From: an uncultured bacterium
Lineage (GTDB): Bacteria; Cyanobacteriota; Vampirovibrionia; Gastranaerophilales; Gastranaerophilaceae
DNA length: 64,000 nucleotides
Direction: 5' to 3'
NCBI GenBank assembly: GCA_950022695.1
Contig: CATLLN010000001.1
Span: 124,001 to 188,000, forward strand
A program made the translations under genes and the position numbers. Below the pieces are notes generated by a model that was not told the DNA's origin, ran no database searches, and saw only the letters and a program-made list of their open reading frames with translations. Positions 1 through 7,363 of the stretch are shown here, in pieces; the stretch's first letter is position 1, and the number at the start of each line of letters is the position of its first letter.

Positions 1-1
1 G

Positions 2-169
2 GCAGTTTTAACAGACTCTAAACCTGCTGATGTATTAAATGAACACACAGAGGATGGCTACAACGTATGGGTTGTTAAAGCTCAAGGTGAAAAATGTACA
101 AGATGTTGGAAATACCGTTCGTTGAATGAAGACGGAATTTGTGACGACTGTCTTGAAGCTATTAAATAA
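2..169 (+). CDS. ileS: Isoleucyl-tRNA synthetase, C-terminal end (partial)
   Basis: This is the last 55 codons of a gene that enters from the left edge. The visible part ends with a zinc-binding knuckle of the form C-T-R-C-W-K-Y then C-D-D-C, the C-terminal zinc finger of bacterial isoleucyl-tRNA synthetase, which helps position tRNA-Ile for charging. The tryptophan after the first Cys pair and the closing cysteine pair about 16 residues later are both present. The enzyme acts in the cytoplasm. A strong bidirectional hairpin follows directly. The catalytic domain lies outside the window, so the call rests on the tail only. Confidence 0.8.
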   Translation, partial: AVLTDSKPADVLNEHTEDGYNVWVVKAQGEKCTRCWKYRSLNEDGICDDCLEAIK

Positions 170-171
170 GT

Positions 172-204
172 AAAAATGGCGGAGCCGAAGGCTCCGCCAT
201 TTTT
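172..204. terminator. Bidirectional intrinsic terminator
   Basis: A perfect 15-bp stem with a GAA loop (arms 172-186 and 190-204) starts with A5 and ends with T5, so it works on both strands. It closes ileS on the plus strand and the convergent prepilin-like gene on the minus strand. Confidence 0.9.
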
Positions 205-922
205 ACTTTGGTAAACATTTAAAATATTCTTTGTGACTTCCATTAGGACATTTATTACTCATTGCATAGTAAGCACAGTAGCGTCCATTTGACTGATGTG
301 TATATCCGCCGCCCGTATCGTACCAGTCATCTTCATAACTTGATGGTTCTAATGAACAATAATTCATTCCTTTTTTAGCATGATATGGTTGTGCATTTTG
401 TTTTATTTGCAGTTCCCATACATCAAAACCGCCACGGTTAGGTTTGCCCTCTCCGTTTACATCAAAATCTACTACCCAACCAAGATTACCATAACTGCCT
501 ATACTACCGCTTTGTATAAAGCAAACTGTCATTCCTGATAATAAAACATAGCTTTTCTCGTTTATACTATTAAGGCAGGTATTAAATAGTGTTGTGTTTG
601 AAAAATTCATTTTTTTATAGCGTGTGCTATTTTTATTGTTAGGGCTTGTGTATGTATGCGAAACTTTTAGATGTGATAATAGTATGGGTAAAAAATATGT
701 ATTGAAATCTTCTTTTGACATTCCTTCTAATGAATCAATTCCATATTCTTCCATAGATAGAGAAATCGCGTTTTGGATAATTGAAACAGATTTAAGAAAT
801 GAGGTTCTTAAAACGTGTAATTTATAATTTTGAATTAATCCGGGAATACTTATTGCAGCCACAATACCGATTATTCCAATAGTAATTAGGGTTTCAGCTA
901 ATGTAAATGCTTTTAATTTCAT
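203..922 (-). CDS. Prepilin-like protein (type IV pilin / pseudopilin N-terminus)
   Basis: A 239-residue protein whose N-terminus M-K-L-K-A-F-T-L-A-E-T-L-I-T is a class of prepilin signal: a short basic leader, then F-T-L-A-E with the invariant Glu at +5, then one hydrophobic helix to about residue 30. The residue before the cleavage site is Ala instead of the usual Gly. The C-terminal half has several Cys and a D-V-N-G-E-G-K-P-N-R-G-G-F-D segment, a Ca-site-like loop also seen in the second prepilin-like gene at 19.5 kb. The start chosen (922) has an AAAGGAAG ribosome site; an upstream in-frame start at 991 does not. It is probably a minor pilin or type II-secretion-like pseudopilin; the exact role is unknown. 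Confidence 0.8.
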   Translation of the reverse strand: MKLKAFTLAETLITIGIIGIVAAISIPGLIQNYKLHVLRTSFLKSVSIIQNAISLSMEEYGIDSLEGMSKEDFNTYFLPILLSHLKVSHTYTSPNNKNSTRYKKMNFSNTTLFNTCLNSINEKSYVLLSGMTVCFIQSGSIGSYGNLGWVVDFDVNGEGKPNRGGFDVWELQIKQNAQPYHAKKGMNYCSLEPSSYEDDWYDTGGGYTHQSNGRYCAYYAMSNKCPNGSHKEYFKCLPK

Positions 923-934
923 ATCTTCCTTTCT

Positions 935-950
935 ATTGAGAAATCTCAAT
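935..950. promoter_or_regulatory. Palindrome 1, candidate operator
   Basis: ATTGAG-AAAT-CTCAAT, a 6-4-6 perfect inverted repeat between the divergent prepilin-like and XRE genes. It has the same layout as the palindrome at 968-983, whose centre lies 33 bp away (about three helical turns). An XRE autoregulator binding here is an inference. Confidence 0.45.
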
Positions 951-967
951 GACTTTATTTTTATTGT

Positions 968-983
968 ATTGCATAATTGCAAT
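968..983. promoter_or_regulatory. Palindrome 2, candidate operator
   Basis: ATTGCA-TAAT-TGCAAT, a 6-4-6 perfect inverted repeat ending 2 bp before the ATG of the XRE gene at 986. It would overlap the ribosome-binding region of that gene, which has no clear Shine-Dalgarno sequence. This suits autorepression. Confidence 0.5.
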
Positions 984-985
984 AA

Positions 986-1201
986 ATGCAATATTCAGAA
1001 TTAGGGAAATTTATAAAATTAAAAAGAGAACAAGCCGGGCTGTCTTTGAACAAGTTTGCAAATCTTGCTGAAATTGATCCGGCAATCCAGTGTCGTATTG
1101 AAAATCTTAAACAGGGGATAAAGGTTAATATTTTGGAAAATATTTCTCGCGCATTTGGCACTACTCCAGCTAAATTTTTGGAAGAATTTGAAAAATCTTA
1201 A
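986..1201 (+). CDS. Small XRE-family HTH regulator
   Basis: A 71-residue protein that is almost only a Cro/C1-type helix-turn-helix: L-G-K-F-I-K-L-K-R-E-Q-A-G-L-S-L near residue 6-20, then a recognition-helix region around residues 28-40 (N-K-F-A-N-L-A-E-I-D-P). It binds DNA as a cytoplasmic regulator. Two palindromes of identical layout lie between it and the divergent prepilin-like gene, so it may control itself and that gene. Its stop codon overlaps the ATG of a 20-codon ORF (TAATG), which suggests translational coupling. Its targets are not known. Confidence 0.75.
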   Translation: MQYSELGKFIKLKREQAGLSLNKFANLAEIDPAIQCRIENLKQGIKVNILENISRAFGTTPAKFLEEFEKS

Positions 1202-1263
1202 TGTTTTTTAAAATTTTAGCAATTTTATTTTTTACTGCCGTTTTTTATCTCAGAAAGCGGTAA
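1201..1263 (+). CDS. Possible 20-residue membrane microprotein
   Basis: A 20-codon ORF starts inside the stop of the XRE gene (TAATG) and ends 2 bases before the next gene's ATG. The product, M-F-F-K-I-L-A-I-L-F-F-T-A-V-F-Y then L-R-K-R, is one hydrophobic helix with a basic C-terminal end. Overlap with the upstream stop, tight packing and the transmembrane-plus-basic pattern argue for translation. The length is too short to exclude chance. The alternative is that this is only a spacer. Confidence 0.35.
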   Translation: MFFKILAILFFTAVFYLRKR

Positions 1264-1265
1264 AA

Positions 1266-1961
1266 ATGACTCCAATTCCTCAAAAATTAATTACTCAATT
1301 TAGTTCAGTATCCGGATTACAAAGATTTTCTGTATTCGTTTTGAATAATCAAAAACAGATTAGTCCAAGAGTTTTTGCTGATGAGTTTGGTAAGCTTCAA
1401 AGAGTTTATCTTAAAGATAAACAACAGGATTTATTTTGTTCTGAAGCGGATGTATTAGCTCAAAAACTACTTGAAACAGAAAATCATGATTTTGCAAGTA
1501 TTATTATGAGTGCTCTTTGTAAAATAACAGAATTTTTACCTGATCAGCTTGAAGGTTTTGCCAAAAAAGGTTATGAAATAGCTAAAAAGAATGGTGATTA
1601 TGTTCATATGATGGCAAGATTGAATAATTTGCGCAAAGTCTATCAGGGTGATTATGATAAGTTGTATGATTATATTCAGGTTTTGTATAAGCAGGAAAAG
1701 TGTTTAAAAGAGCTGACTAATCATTATGAATCTGCGATTGCATCTTTTCAAACGGTAGTAAGAAATGCAGCTTCGCGCAGCGATTATGAAAATATGCTTG
1801 CTTATGTACAAACAGAAATCGGTAAATTGACACGTAAGAAACACCCTCAAGATGCTTATAATAAACTTATAAATGCTAGAGAAATTTTTGAAAAACGCGG
1901 TAATCATCAAAGTGTAAGTTATATTGATATGCTGATTTCCAAAATAAATAATAAAAATTAA
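1266..1961 (+). CDS. Hypothetical alpha-helical (TPR-like) protein
   Basis: A 231-residue soluble protein with no signal peptide. From about residue 60 it is a series of amphipathic helices with TPR-like spacing (for example A-K-K-G-Y-E-I-A-K-K-N-G-D-Y and a final Y-N-K-L-I-N-A-R-E-I-F-E-K-R-G-N). It probably acts as a protein-interaction scaffold. It sits third in a compact set behind the XRE gene and the 20-codon ORF and just before dnaB. I do not recognise a specific family. Confidence 0.65.
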   Translation: MTPIPQKLITQFSSVSGLQRFSVFVLNNQKQISPRVFADEFGKLQRVYLKDKQQDLFCSEADVLAQKLLETENHDFASIIMSALCKITEFLPDQLEGFAKKGYEIAKKNGDYVHMMARLNNLRKVYQGDYDKLYDYIQVLYKQEKCLKELTNHYESAIASFQTVVRNAASRSDYENMLAYVQTEIGKLTRKKHPQDAYNKLINAREIFEKRGNHQSVSYIDMLISKINNKN

Positions 1962-2024
1962 ATTTTGTAACTTTTACTTTTTTTCATTTTATTTGTGTAA
2001 TACCATATTAACAAGGAGAAGAAT

Positions 2025-3416
2025 ATGCCTGCAATATCAAAAGATTCAAGAAAAAAAGTAGATGAAAGTTTAATCCCTCAAAATATAGAAGCAGAAGAAG
2101 CCGTATTGGGTGCGATTTTAGTTAATCCTGAAACATTAGCTAAAGTTTCGGATTCTCTTACTGCTCAAAGCTTTTATAAACCTGCACACAGATATATATA
2201 CGAGTCTATGCTTCAATTATTCAATAATAATGACAATATTGATATTGTATCTGTATCTGATGTGTTGAGTTATAGCGGGAAGCTTGAATCTGTTGGAGGC
2301 AGAGCATATATTAATGATCTTGTTGAAAACACAATTACAACATCAAATATTGCCTATTATGCAAAAATTATTCAGGAAAAAGCTGTTAAAAGAGCATTGA
2401 TTAATGCAGGTTCAGAAATTGTCAGTAAAGGTTACGATTTAGAGCCAAGTGACAGGTCTGTAGAACAAGCTGAAAAACTGATTTTTGAAATCGGTTCAAG
2501 TAAAGCTACTGCTGACCTTAAACACGTTAAAGACCTTGTATTGGATACCTGGGACAGTATTGAATACCGTTATAATCATAAAGATGAACTTTCAGGACTT
2601 CGTACAGATTTTACAGAACTTGATTCGATGATGAGCGGTCTGCATCGTTCTGACTTGATTATTCTTGCGGCACGTCCTGCGATGGGTAAAACCGCTTTTG
2701 CATTAAACATAGCTCAAAATGTTGCGATAAAAGAGAAAGTTCCTGTTTGTATATTCTCTCTTGAAATGTCAGCTTCCCAGTTAGTTCAGCGTATGTTGTG
2801 CTCATATGCTGAAGTTGATGCACAGCGTCTTAAAACCGGTAATATGCTTCAGCAGGATTGGGAAAAACTTACAGATGCAATGAATGATTTTTCACAGGCG
2901 CCTATTTATATTGATGATACTTCAGGCTGTACGTTGACTGATATTCGTACAAAATGTCGCAGGTTGAAAACACAGCAAAAAGACCTTGGACTTATTGTAA
3001 TCGACTACTTGCAGCTTATGGAAGGCGGTGGAAAAGATGACCGTTTACAGCAGATTTCTGCTATATCAAGAGGTTTGAAAATCCTTGCAAAAGAACTTGA
3101 TGTACCTATTATTACATTGTCTCAGCTTTCCCGTGCTGTAGAATCACGTAATGATAAACGTCCGATGCTTTCTGACCTTCGTGAATCCGGTTCAATTGAG
3201 CAGGACGCGGATATTGTAATGTTTATTTATCGTGAAGATTACTATAACAAAGGTGAATCTGAAGAGGAAGAAAACGTGAAAGCTTCTTCTAAAGGTTTAT
3301 CTGAAGTTATTATTGCAAAACACAGAAATGGTCCTGTTGGAACAGTTAAATTGTTATTCCAAGGCAATATTACAAAATTCAAAAACCCTATTGATCAGGC
3401 ATTTGACGCATTTTAA
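2025..3416 (+). CDS. dnaB: Replicative DNA helicase DnaB
   Basis: A 463-residue protein, the normal length for DnaB without an intein. The N-terminal primase-interaction domain (P-Q-N-I-E-A-E-E-A-V-L-G-A near residue 18) is followed by the RecA-like ATPase: Walker A A-R-P-A-M-G-K-T-A-F near residue 215-224, Walker B L-I-V-I-D-Y-L-Q-L, and the arginine-finger region D-L-R-E-S-G-S-I-E-Q-D-A-D. As a hexamer it unwinds DNA 5' to 3' at the replication fork and recruits DnaG. The start is backed by AAGGAGAAGAAT. Its last 4 bases overlap the convergent gene at 3413. Confidence 0.97.
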   Translation: MPAISKDSRKKVDESLIPQNIEAEEAVLGAILVNPETLAKVSDSLTAQSFYKPAHRYIYESMLQLFNNNDNIDIVSVSDVLSYSGKLESVGGRAYINDLVENTITTSNIAYYAKIIQEKAVKRALINAGSEIVSKGYDLEPSDRSVEQAEKLIFEIGSSKATADLKHVKDLVLDTWDSIEYRYNHKDELSGLRTDFTELDSMMSGLHRSDLIILAARPAMGKTAFALNIAQNVAIKEKVPVCIFSLEMSASQLVQRMLCSYAEVDAQRLKTGNMLQQDWEKLTDAMNDFSQAPIYIDDTSGCTLTDIRTKCRRLKTQQKDLGLIVIDYLQLMEGGGKDDRLQQISAISRGLKILAKELDVPIITLSQLSRAVESRNDKRPMLSDLRESGSIEQDADIVMFIYREDYYNKGESEEEENVKASSKGLSEVIIAKHRNGPVGTVKLLFQGNITKFKNPIDQAFDAF

Positions 3417-3847
3417 TTAGCAAGAAGATTGTTCATAGTGCAGATTTCAGGTCTGTTTTGAACATAATCAGCTACTATGTTTTGAAATTCTTGTGCTGCT
3501 TGAGGATCTGTTTTAGCTTTTTTCATCTTTTCAGCAAGAGATACTCTTTGGTCATTTGTAAATGTGCAATTTACTGTTATAATGTCTTGTTTTAAGTCTT
3601 CACTGTAAACCTGTGATTTTGTTGCACATTTTCCGGCTTGCATACCAATAATGGTTTCTGTAGATTTTAGATGAATAATTGGTGTATTTTCATCCTGTGT
3701 TGGTATATCAGTATCGTAACTTTCTGTGTGGGGTAAGCATTCTGCAAATTTGTTTATATATGTCTCAGAATAAAATATTCCTTCTGAAGCAATACAAATT
3801 CCAGTAACAGCAATTACTAACCCTGCAGATAATAAAAATTTTTTCAT
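3413..3847 (-). CDS. Hypothetical exported protein
   Basis: A 144-residue protein starting M-K-K-F-L-L-S-A-G-L-V-I-A-V-T-G-I-C-I-A, a typical Sec signal peptide with possible cleavage after about residue 20. The mature part is small and polar, with three Cys that could form disulfides. The start at 3847 is preceded by AAGAGGTC; a longer reading frame to 3892 lacks this support. It overlaps the dnaB stop tail to tail. No family is recognised. A small periplasmic protein is the most that can be said. Confidence 0.6.
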   Translation of the reverse strand: MKKFLLSAGLVIAVTGICIASEGIFYSETYINKFAECLPHTESYDTDIPTQDENTPIIHLKSTETIIGMQAGKCATKSQVYSEDLKQDIITVNCTFTNDQRVSLAEKMKKAKTDPQAAQEFQNIVADYVQNRPEICTMNNLLAN

Positions 3848-3894
3848 AAAAAAGACCTCTTTTCGTATTTGATTATTATACACTTTTTTCAAAA

Positions 3895-5220
3895 TTAATC
3901 AAATTCAGAAAGGTATTTTATAAGTTTTTTCATGTTTTTATTCCATGAACCGTTCCAGTTTTTGATTAGAATATCAGCAGGAGTCAGACCTTTTAAAGTA
4001 TATTCTTTAATAGAATCTAAGAATATTTCTTCTCCTGTTTGACTTGTTTTGAGAGATTTTTCGGCAATTGTAAGGATTTCTTTGGCGTAATCCAAAACTT
4101 TAGCTTTTTTTACAGAAGCTTGAAGAGTTTGTTTTGGAACATTAAATCTTAGTTCTGAAAAATCCTTGTATTGAAGATGTTTAAATAACTCTTCACATTC
4201 GTCCATTGCAGTATTATTGTATAAAATTCCTTTATAAATTGCTAAAATAGCATATTTTAAATCCCCACCAACACAGTCATGGTTTCTTATTTCTATGAAA
4301 TTTCTCATTCTGACTTCCGGAAAATATAAATTTGCCTGAAGTTCGTAATCTGCAAGAGTAGCCTGAGCACCTTCCCAACCGTTGGTCAGAAATTCTTCAA
4401 ATGTAATGTCACCATTGATTTCAAACGGAAGATTTTCTCTCTGGATGAAAATCATCGGAGTTTTTAAAATGCAGTCAATGTATTCTTCAAAAGAAAATTC
4501 TTCGCTGATTTTTCCGCAAAAACCGCATCTGTCATTATCGGTATTAAGCCAGCTTAACGCACGGAATGACTTATATCCGGTATCTACACCGCCTCTGATT
4601 GGTGAATTTGCAAACATTGCGGTCATAAACGGAGTCAATTTGTTTGCAAGTTTGAATTTACGCATAGCATCTTCTTCTGAACTGAAATCAATACAGCATT
4701 GGATTCCTGCTGTTTCTCTCATCATAACGTCAGACAGAATTCCCCACAGATATCTTGCCATAATTTTATATCTTTTTTTCGGTATTAAATTTATTGCTTT
4801 GTGTGTTGTATATGGCGAAACCCCGTAATTTAAAAGAGTAATATTCATCTTATCGGTAATTGGTTTTATTGCCGAATTAAGCTTATTTATTTTGTCTTTA
4901 AGTTCAAAAATTGTACGTTCCGGTTTTGTACTGATTTCAACCTGGCATCCCGGTTCCAGTGTTATTGTGTCATGCTTATTTTTTAAACCGATAATGTTTT
5001 TGTTATCTGTTATATAATCCCAGGTTTCTTCTTTTGCAAAGATTTCAAGGAAATTTTTTATTCCGTAATCGCTCCAATAATCCACAGTTTTAAAAGAACT
5101 GGATGAAATCGGGAGTCTTTCGTATTCCATACCGATTTTGTATTCTGATGGTGTTTTAAAACCTTTTGTATAAAGCTTTAGTATATCTTCCTTTGAAACT
5201 TTGTTCTCTAATTTATACAT
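3895..5220 (-). CDS. gshA: Glutamate-cysteine ligase (GCS2 / plant-like type)
   Basis: A 441-residue enzyme predicted to join glutamate and cysteine using ATP, the first step of glutathione synthesis. Diagnostic segments are the N-terminal I-G-M-E-Y-E metal/ATP site, L-E-P-G-C-Q-V-E-I-S-T (the family's E-P-G-Q-x-E-L), R-E-T-A-G-I-Q-C-C-I-D-F-S-S-E near residue 165 and M-F-A-N-S-P. These match the GCS2 group found in plants and many bacteria, rather than the E. coli GshA type. No gshB is visible nearby, so either it is elsewhere or gamma-glutamylcysteine is the end product. Related carboxylate-amine ligases are an alternative. Confidence 0.8.
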   Translation of the reverse strand: MYKLENKVSKEDILKLYTKGFKTPSEYKIGMEYERLPISSSSFKTVDYWSDYGIKNFLEIFAKEETWDYITDNKNIIGLKNKHDTITLEPGCQVEISTKPERTIFELKDKINKLNSAIKPITDKMNITLLNYGVSPYTTHKAINLIPKKRYKIMARYLWGILSDVMMRETAGIQCCIDFSSEEDAMRKFKLANKLTPFMTAMFANSPIRGGVDTGYKSFRALSWLNTDNDRCGFCGKISEEFSFEEYIDCILKTPMIFIQRENLPFEINGDITFEEFLTNGWEGAQATLADYELQANLYFPEVRMRNFIEIRNHDCVGGDLKYAILAIYKGILYNNTAMDECEELFKHLQYKDFSELRFNVPKQTLQASVKKAKVLDYAKEILTIAEKSLKTSQTGEEIFLDSIKEYTLKGLTPADILIKNWNGSWNKNMKKLIKYLSEFD

Positions 5221-5311
5221 GCCTACCCCTTTTTGTAATTATTATTATAACATTATCTAAAATATCAAATAATATTTTGTAAACATTTACCCATTGGGAT
5301 GAGATTATTTT

Positions 5312-5330
5312 CCCTCTCATGGGGAGAGGG
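5312..5330 (+). other. Hairpin upstream of rsmA
   Basis: CCCTCTC-ATGGG-GAGAGGG, a 7-bp GC-rich stem in an otherwise AT-rich spacer, 24 bases before the rsmA ATG and with no T-run after it. It may end the divergent transcript region or modulate rsmA. The role is unknown. Confidence 0.4.
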
Positions 5331-5354
5331 TTATATTTGTGTTAATATGTTAGT

Positions 5355-6194
5355 ATGATGAATTATTTTGAACGGGCAAAATTTTTTAGAACTAAGAAGC
5401 GTCTTGGACAAAATTTCCTTGTTAATGGGGAGGTTATTCAGGATATTATTGAATTTGCGCAAATTTCGCCTGATGATACGATTGTGGAAATCGGTCCGGG
5501 GGTTGGGTTTGTAACCGAACAGCTTGTGAAATATGCCAAAAAAGTTATTGCAATAGAACTTGATGAAGAAGCAATTCGCGAATTAAAAAAACTTGATGCG
5601 CCTAACTTGGAAATTATTCACAATGATGTTTTAAAAACAGATTTATCAACTCTTTGTGATGGTGAATTCAAAGTTGTTGCAAATATTCCGTATTATATTA
5701 CAAGTCCTATTATTGCTCATCTGCTTGGTGAAATTGATGATTTAAATAATAAAAACCGAAATAAGATTAAAGATATTATCCTTATGGTTCAAGAGGAAGT
5801 TGCAAGAAGAATGGTTGCAAATGAAAACTCACCATCAAAACAGTATGGACTTTTGACAATATTATCTCAGTTCTGGGCTGATGTGAAAATTTTACGGCTT
5901 GTCGGCAGAAAATCATTTTATCCTGCACCAAAAGTAAATTCAGCACTTGTAAAACTTGATGTAAGAAAAGAACCTAAGCTTCAACTGTCTGATTATTCTC
6001 ATTTTAGAAAGACAATCAAAGCCGGTTTTGCACAGCGCAGAAAAAATATTAAAAATTGCCTTTTAAATGGCGGATTCCTAAAAGAGAATGTTACATCAAC
6101 TCTTGCAAATCTTGGTATTGATGAAAATACAAGAGGCGAAAAGCTGTCAATAGAAATGTTTGGTAAGCTTTCAGAAGGATTGCTTGGCAAGTAA
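5355..6194 (+). CDS. rsmA: 16S rRNA dimethyladenosine transferase RsmA/KsgA
   Basis: A 279-residue SAM-dependent methyltransferase that dimethylates two adjacent adenines near the 3' end of 16S rRNA during small-subunit maturation. Visible motifs: R-L-G-Q-N-F-L near residue 17, the SAM loop V-E-I-G-P-G-V-G-F-V-T, the acidic I-A-I-E-L-D-E, and the catalytic N-I-P-Y-Y-I-T-S-P near residue 110. It overlaps ispE by one base (TAATG), so the two are co-translated. The start (5355 or 5358) has no Shine-Dalgarno; a TAATAT sequence 6 bases upstream suggests a leaderless message. Confidence 0.96.
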   Translation: MMNYFERAKFFRTKKRLGQNFLVNGEVIQDIIEFAQISPDDTIVEIGPGVGFVTEQLVKYAKKVIAIELDEEAIRELKKLDAPNLEIIHNDVLKTDLSTLCDGEFKVVANIPYYITSPIIAHLLGEIDDLNNKNRNKIKDIILMVQEEVARRMVANENSPSKQYGLLTILSQFWADVKILRLVGRKSFYPAPKVNSALVKLDVRKEPKLQLSDYSHFRKTIKAGFAQRRKNIKNCLLNGGFLKENVTSTLANLGIDENTRGEKLSIEMFGKLSEGLLGK

Positions 6195-6991
6195 TGAAAA
6201 GTATTAAAGTTCAATGTCCTGCAAAAATTAATTTGAGTCTCAAAGTTACCGGAAAACGCGATGACGGGTTTCACAATATCGAAAGTGTTATGCAGACTAT
6301 AAGTTTGTATGATTATTTGTCTATTTCAGTGATAGAATCTGATAGGACTATTATTTCTTTAAGCGGAAACAGTGATGAAATTCCTTATGATGAAAGAAAT
6401 TTGGTTTACAAAGCTGCAAAAATGTTTTTGGAAGAAAATGTTAAAACACCTCAAAAAGTAGAAATATATATTGAAAAAAATATTCCGATATCAGCAGGGC
6501 TTGCGGGCGGAAGTACTGATGCGGCAGGTACGTTATATGGTTTGAATAAGTTATATAACGATAATTTAAGTGATACAGAGCTTCACGAGATGGCATCGCG
6601 GCTTGGCTCGGATTTAAATGTTTGTTTAAAGGGCGGCTGTTTAATGTGTACCGGAAGAGGAGAAAAAATTAGCCAAAGTCCTTATAATGAGTGTAATGTA
6701 AGTCTTATAAAACCTATAAATCTTGGGATTTCAGCAAAAGAAGCATATACGAAGTTTTCTGAAAAACACGAAATCTCTGATGAAAAGCGCTCTGATTTTG
6801 TAAATGATTTGGAATGGGCAGTAATTGATGATTATGAACCTCTTCGATATATTAAAGAAAAGTATCCTTCTGCTATAATGACAGGGTCAGGGTCAACCTA
6901 TTTTTCGCTAGTAGAAAATTTCGAAGCGGAAAAGGATTATTGGGTTAGAAATAATATATTGACAATAACAGAAGGTGTAAAACATATATAA
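6194..6991 (+). CDS. ispE: 4-diphosphocytidyl-2-C-methyl-D-erythritol kinase IspE
   Basis: A 265-residue GHMP-family kinase that phosphorylates CDP-methylerythritol in the MEP isoprenoid pathway. It has the N-terminal P-A-K-I-N-L-S-L-K-V motif, the ATP loop P-I-S-A-G-L-A-G-G-S-T-D-A-A near residue 95-108, and the C-terminal M-T-G-S-G-S-T-Y-F. Its coupling to rsmA is a common bacterial arrangement. Another enzyme of the same pathway, Dxr, is encoded at 48.8 kb. The gene is followed by a hairpin terminator. Confidence 0.96.
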   Translation: MKSIKVQCPAKINLSLKVTGKRDDGFHNIESVMQTISLYDYLSISVIESDRTIISLSGNSDEIPYDERNLVYKAAKMFLEENVKTPQKVEIYIEKNIPISAGLAGGSTDAAGTLYGLNKLYNDNLSDTELHEMASRLGSDLNVCLKGGCLMCTGRGEKISQSPYNECNVSLIKPINLGISAKEAYTKFSEKHEISDEKRSDFVNDLEWAVIDDYEPLRYIKEKYPSAIMTGSGSTYFSLVENFEAEKDYWVRNNILTITEGVKHI

Positions 6992-7004
6992 TGTGAACTT
7001 TTGT

Positions 7005-7049
7005 AAAGCACCAAAACTCTTTTATTATAATAGTTTTGGCGCTTTATTG
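7005..7049 (+). terminator. Intrinsic terminator after ispE
   Basis: A stem between AAAGC-A-CCAAAACT (7005-7018) and AGTTTTGG-C-GCTTT (7032-7045) with one mismatch and a 13-nt AT-rich loop, ending in a short T-rich stretch. Confidence 0.65.
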
Positions 7050-7363
7050 CTTGTTTACTTCAAAAGTTCTTAAAGATTATAATAGCGAATGCCGACATGA
7101 TGAACAGTGAAAGAATGATTGTGCATGTTTTGTGTAGAAAGGACATCAAAAAATGTTTTTTAAAACGGCAAGAGGTAAGCCCGGATAAGTGAAAAATCAA
7201 GGTATCTTAACATTTCTTAATTAGCTGAATGCCAGTTATATATTAAAAGTAGATACAAAGTATATACAAAGTAAATAAATTTTGTAAATTTTCAATTACA
7301 AAAAACGTTTATTAAAACATAGTGAAAGTTAATACAAGTTTTCTATAAGAAAAGAAAGGACAA
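7050..7363 (+). promoter_or_regulatory. Long leader region of the 853-residue gene
   Basis: No gene of ordinary length lies here. A TATAAT at 7078-7083 could start a transcript with a leader of about 270 nt. An 11-codon ORF with an AGAAAGGA site (ATG at 7153) and two direct copies of TACAAAGTA (7254-7262 and 7265-7273, 11 bp apart) lie in it. The repeats look like a regulator binding site. All of this is tentative. Confidence 0.35.

Noticed and set aside
7153-7188. An 11-codon ORF in the leader of the 853-residue gene
   Set aside because: Has a ribosome-site-like sequence but is too short and composition-neutral to claim as a gene; only mentioned in the leader entry.
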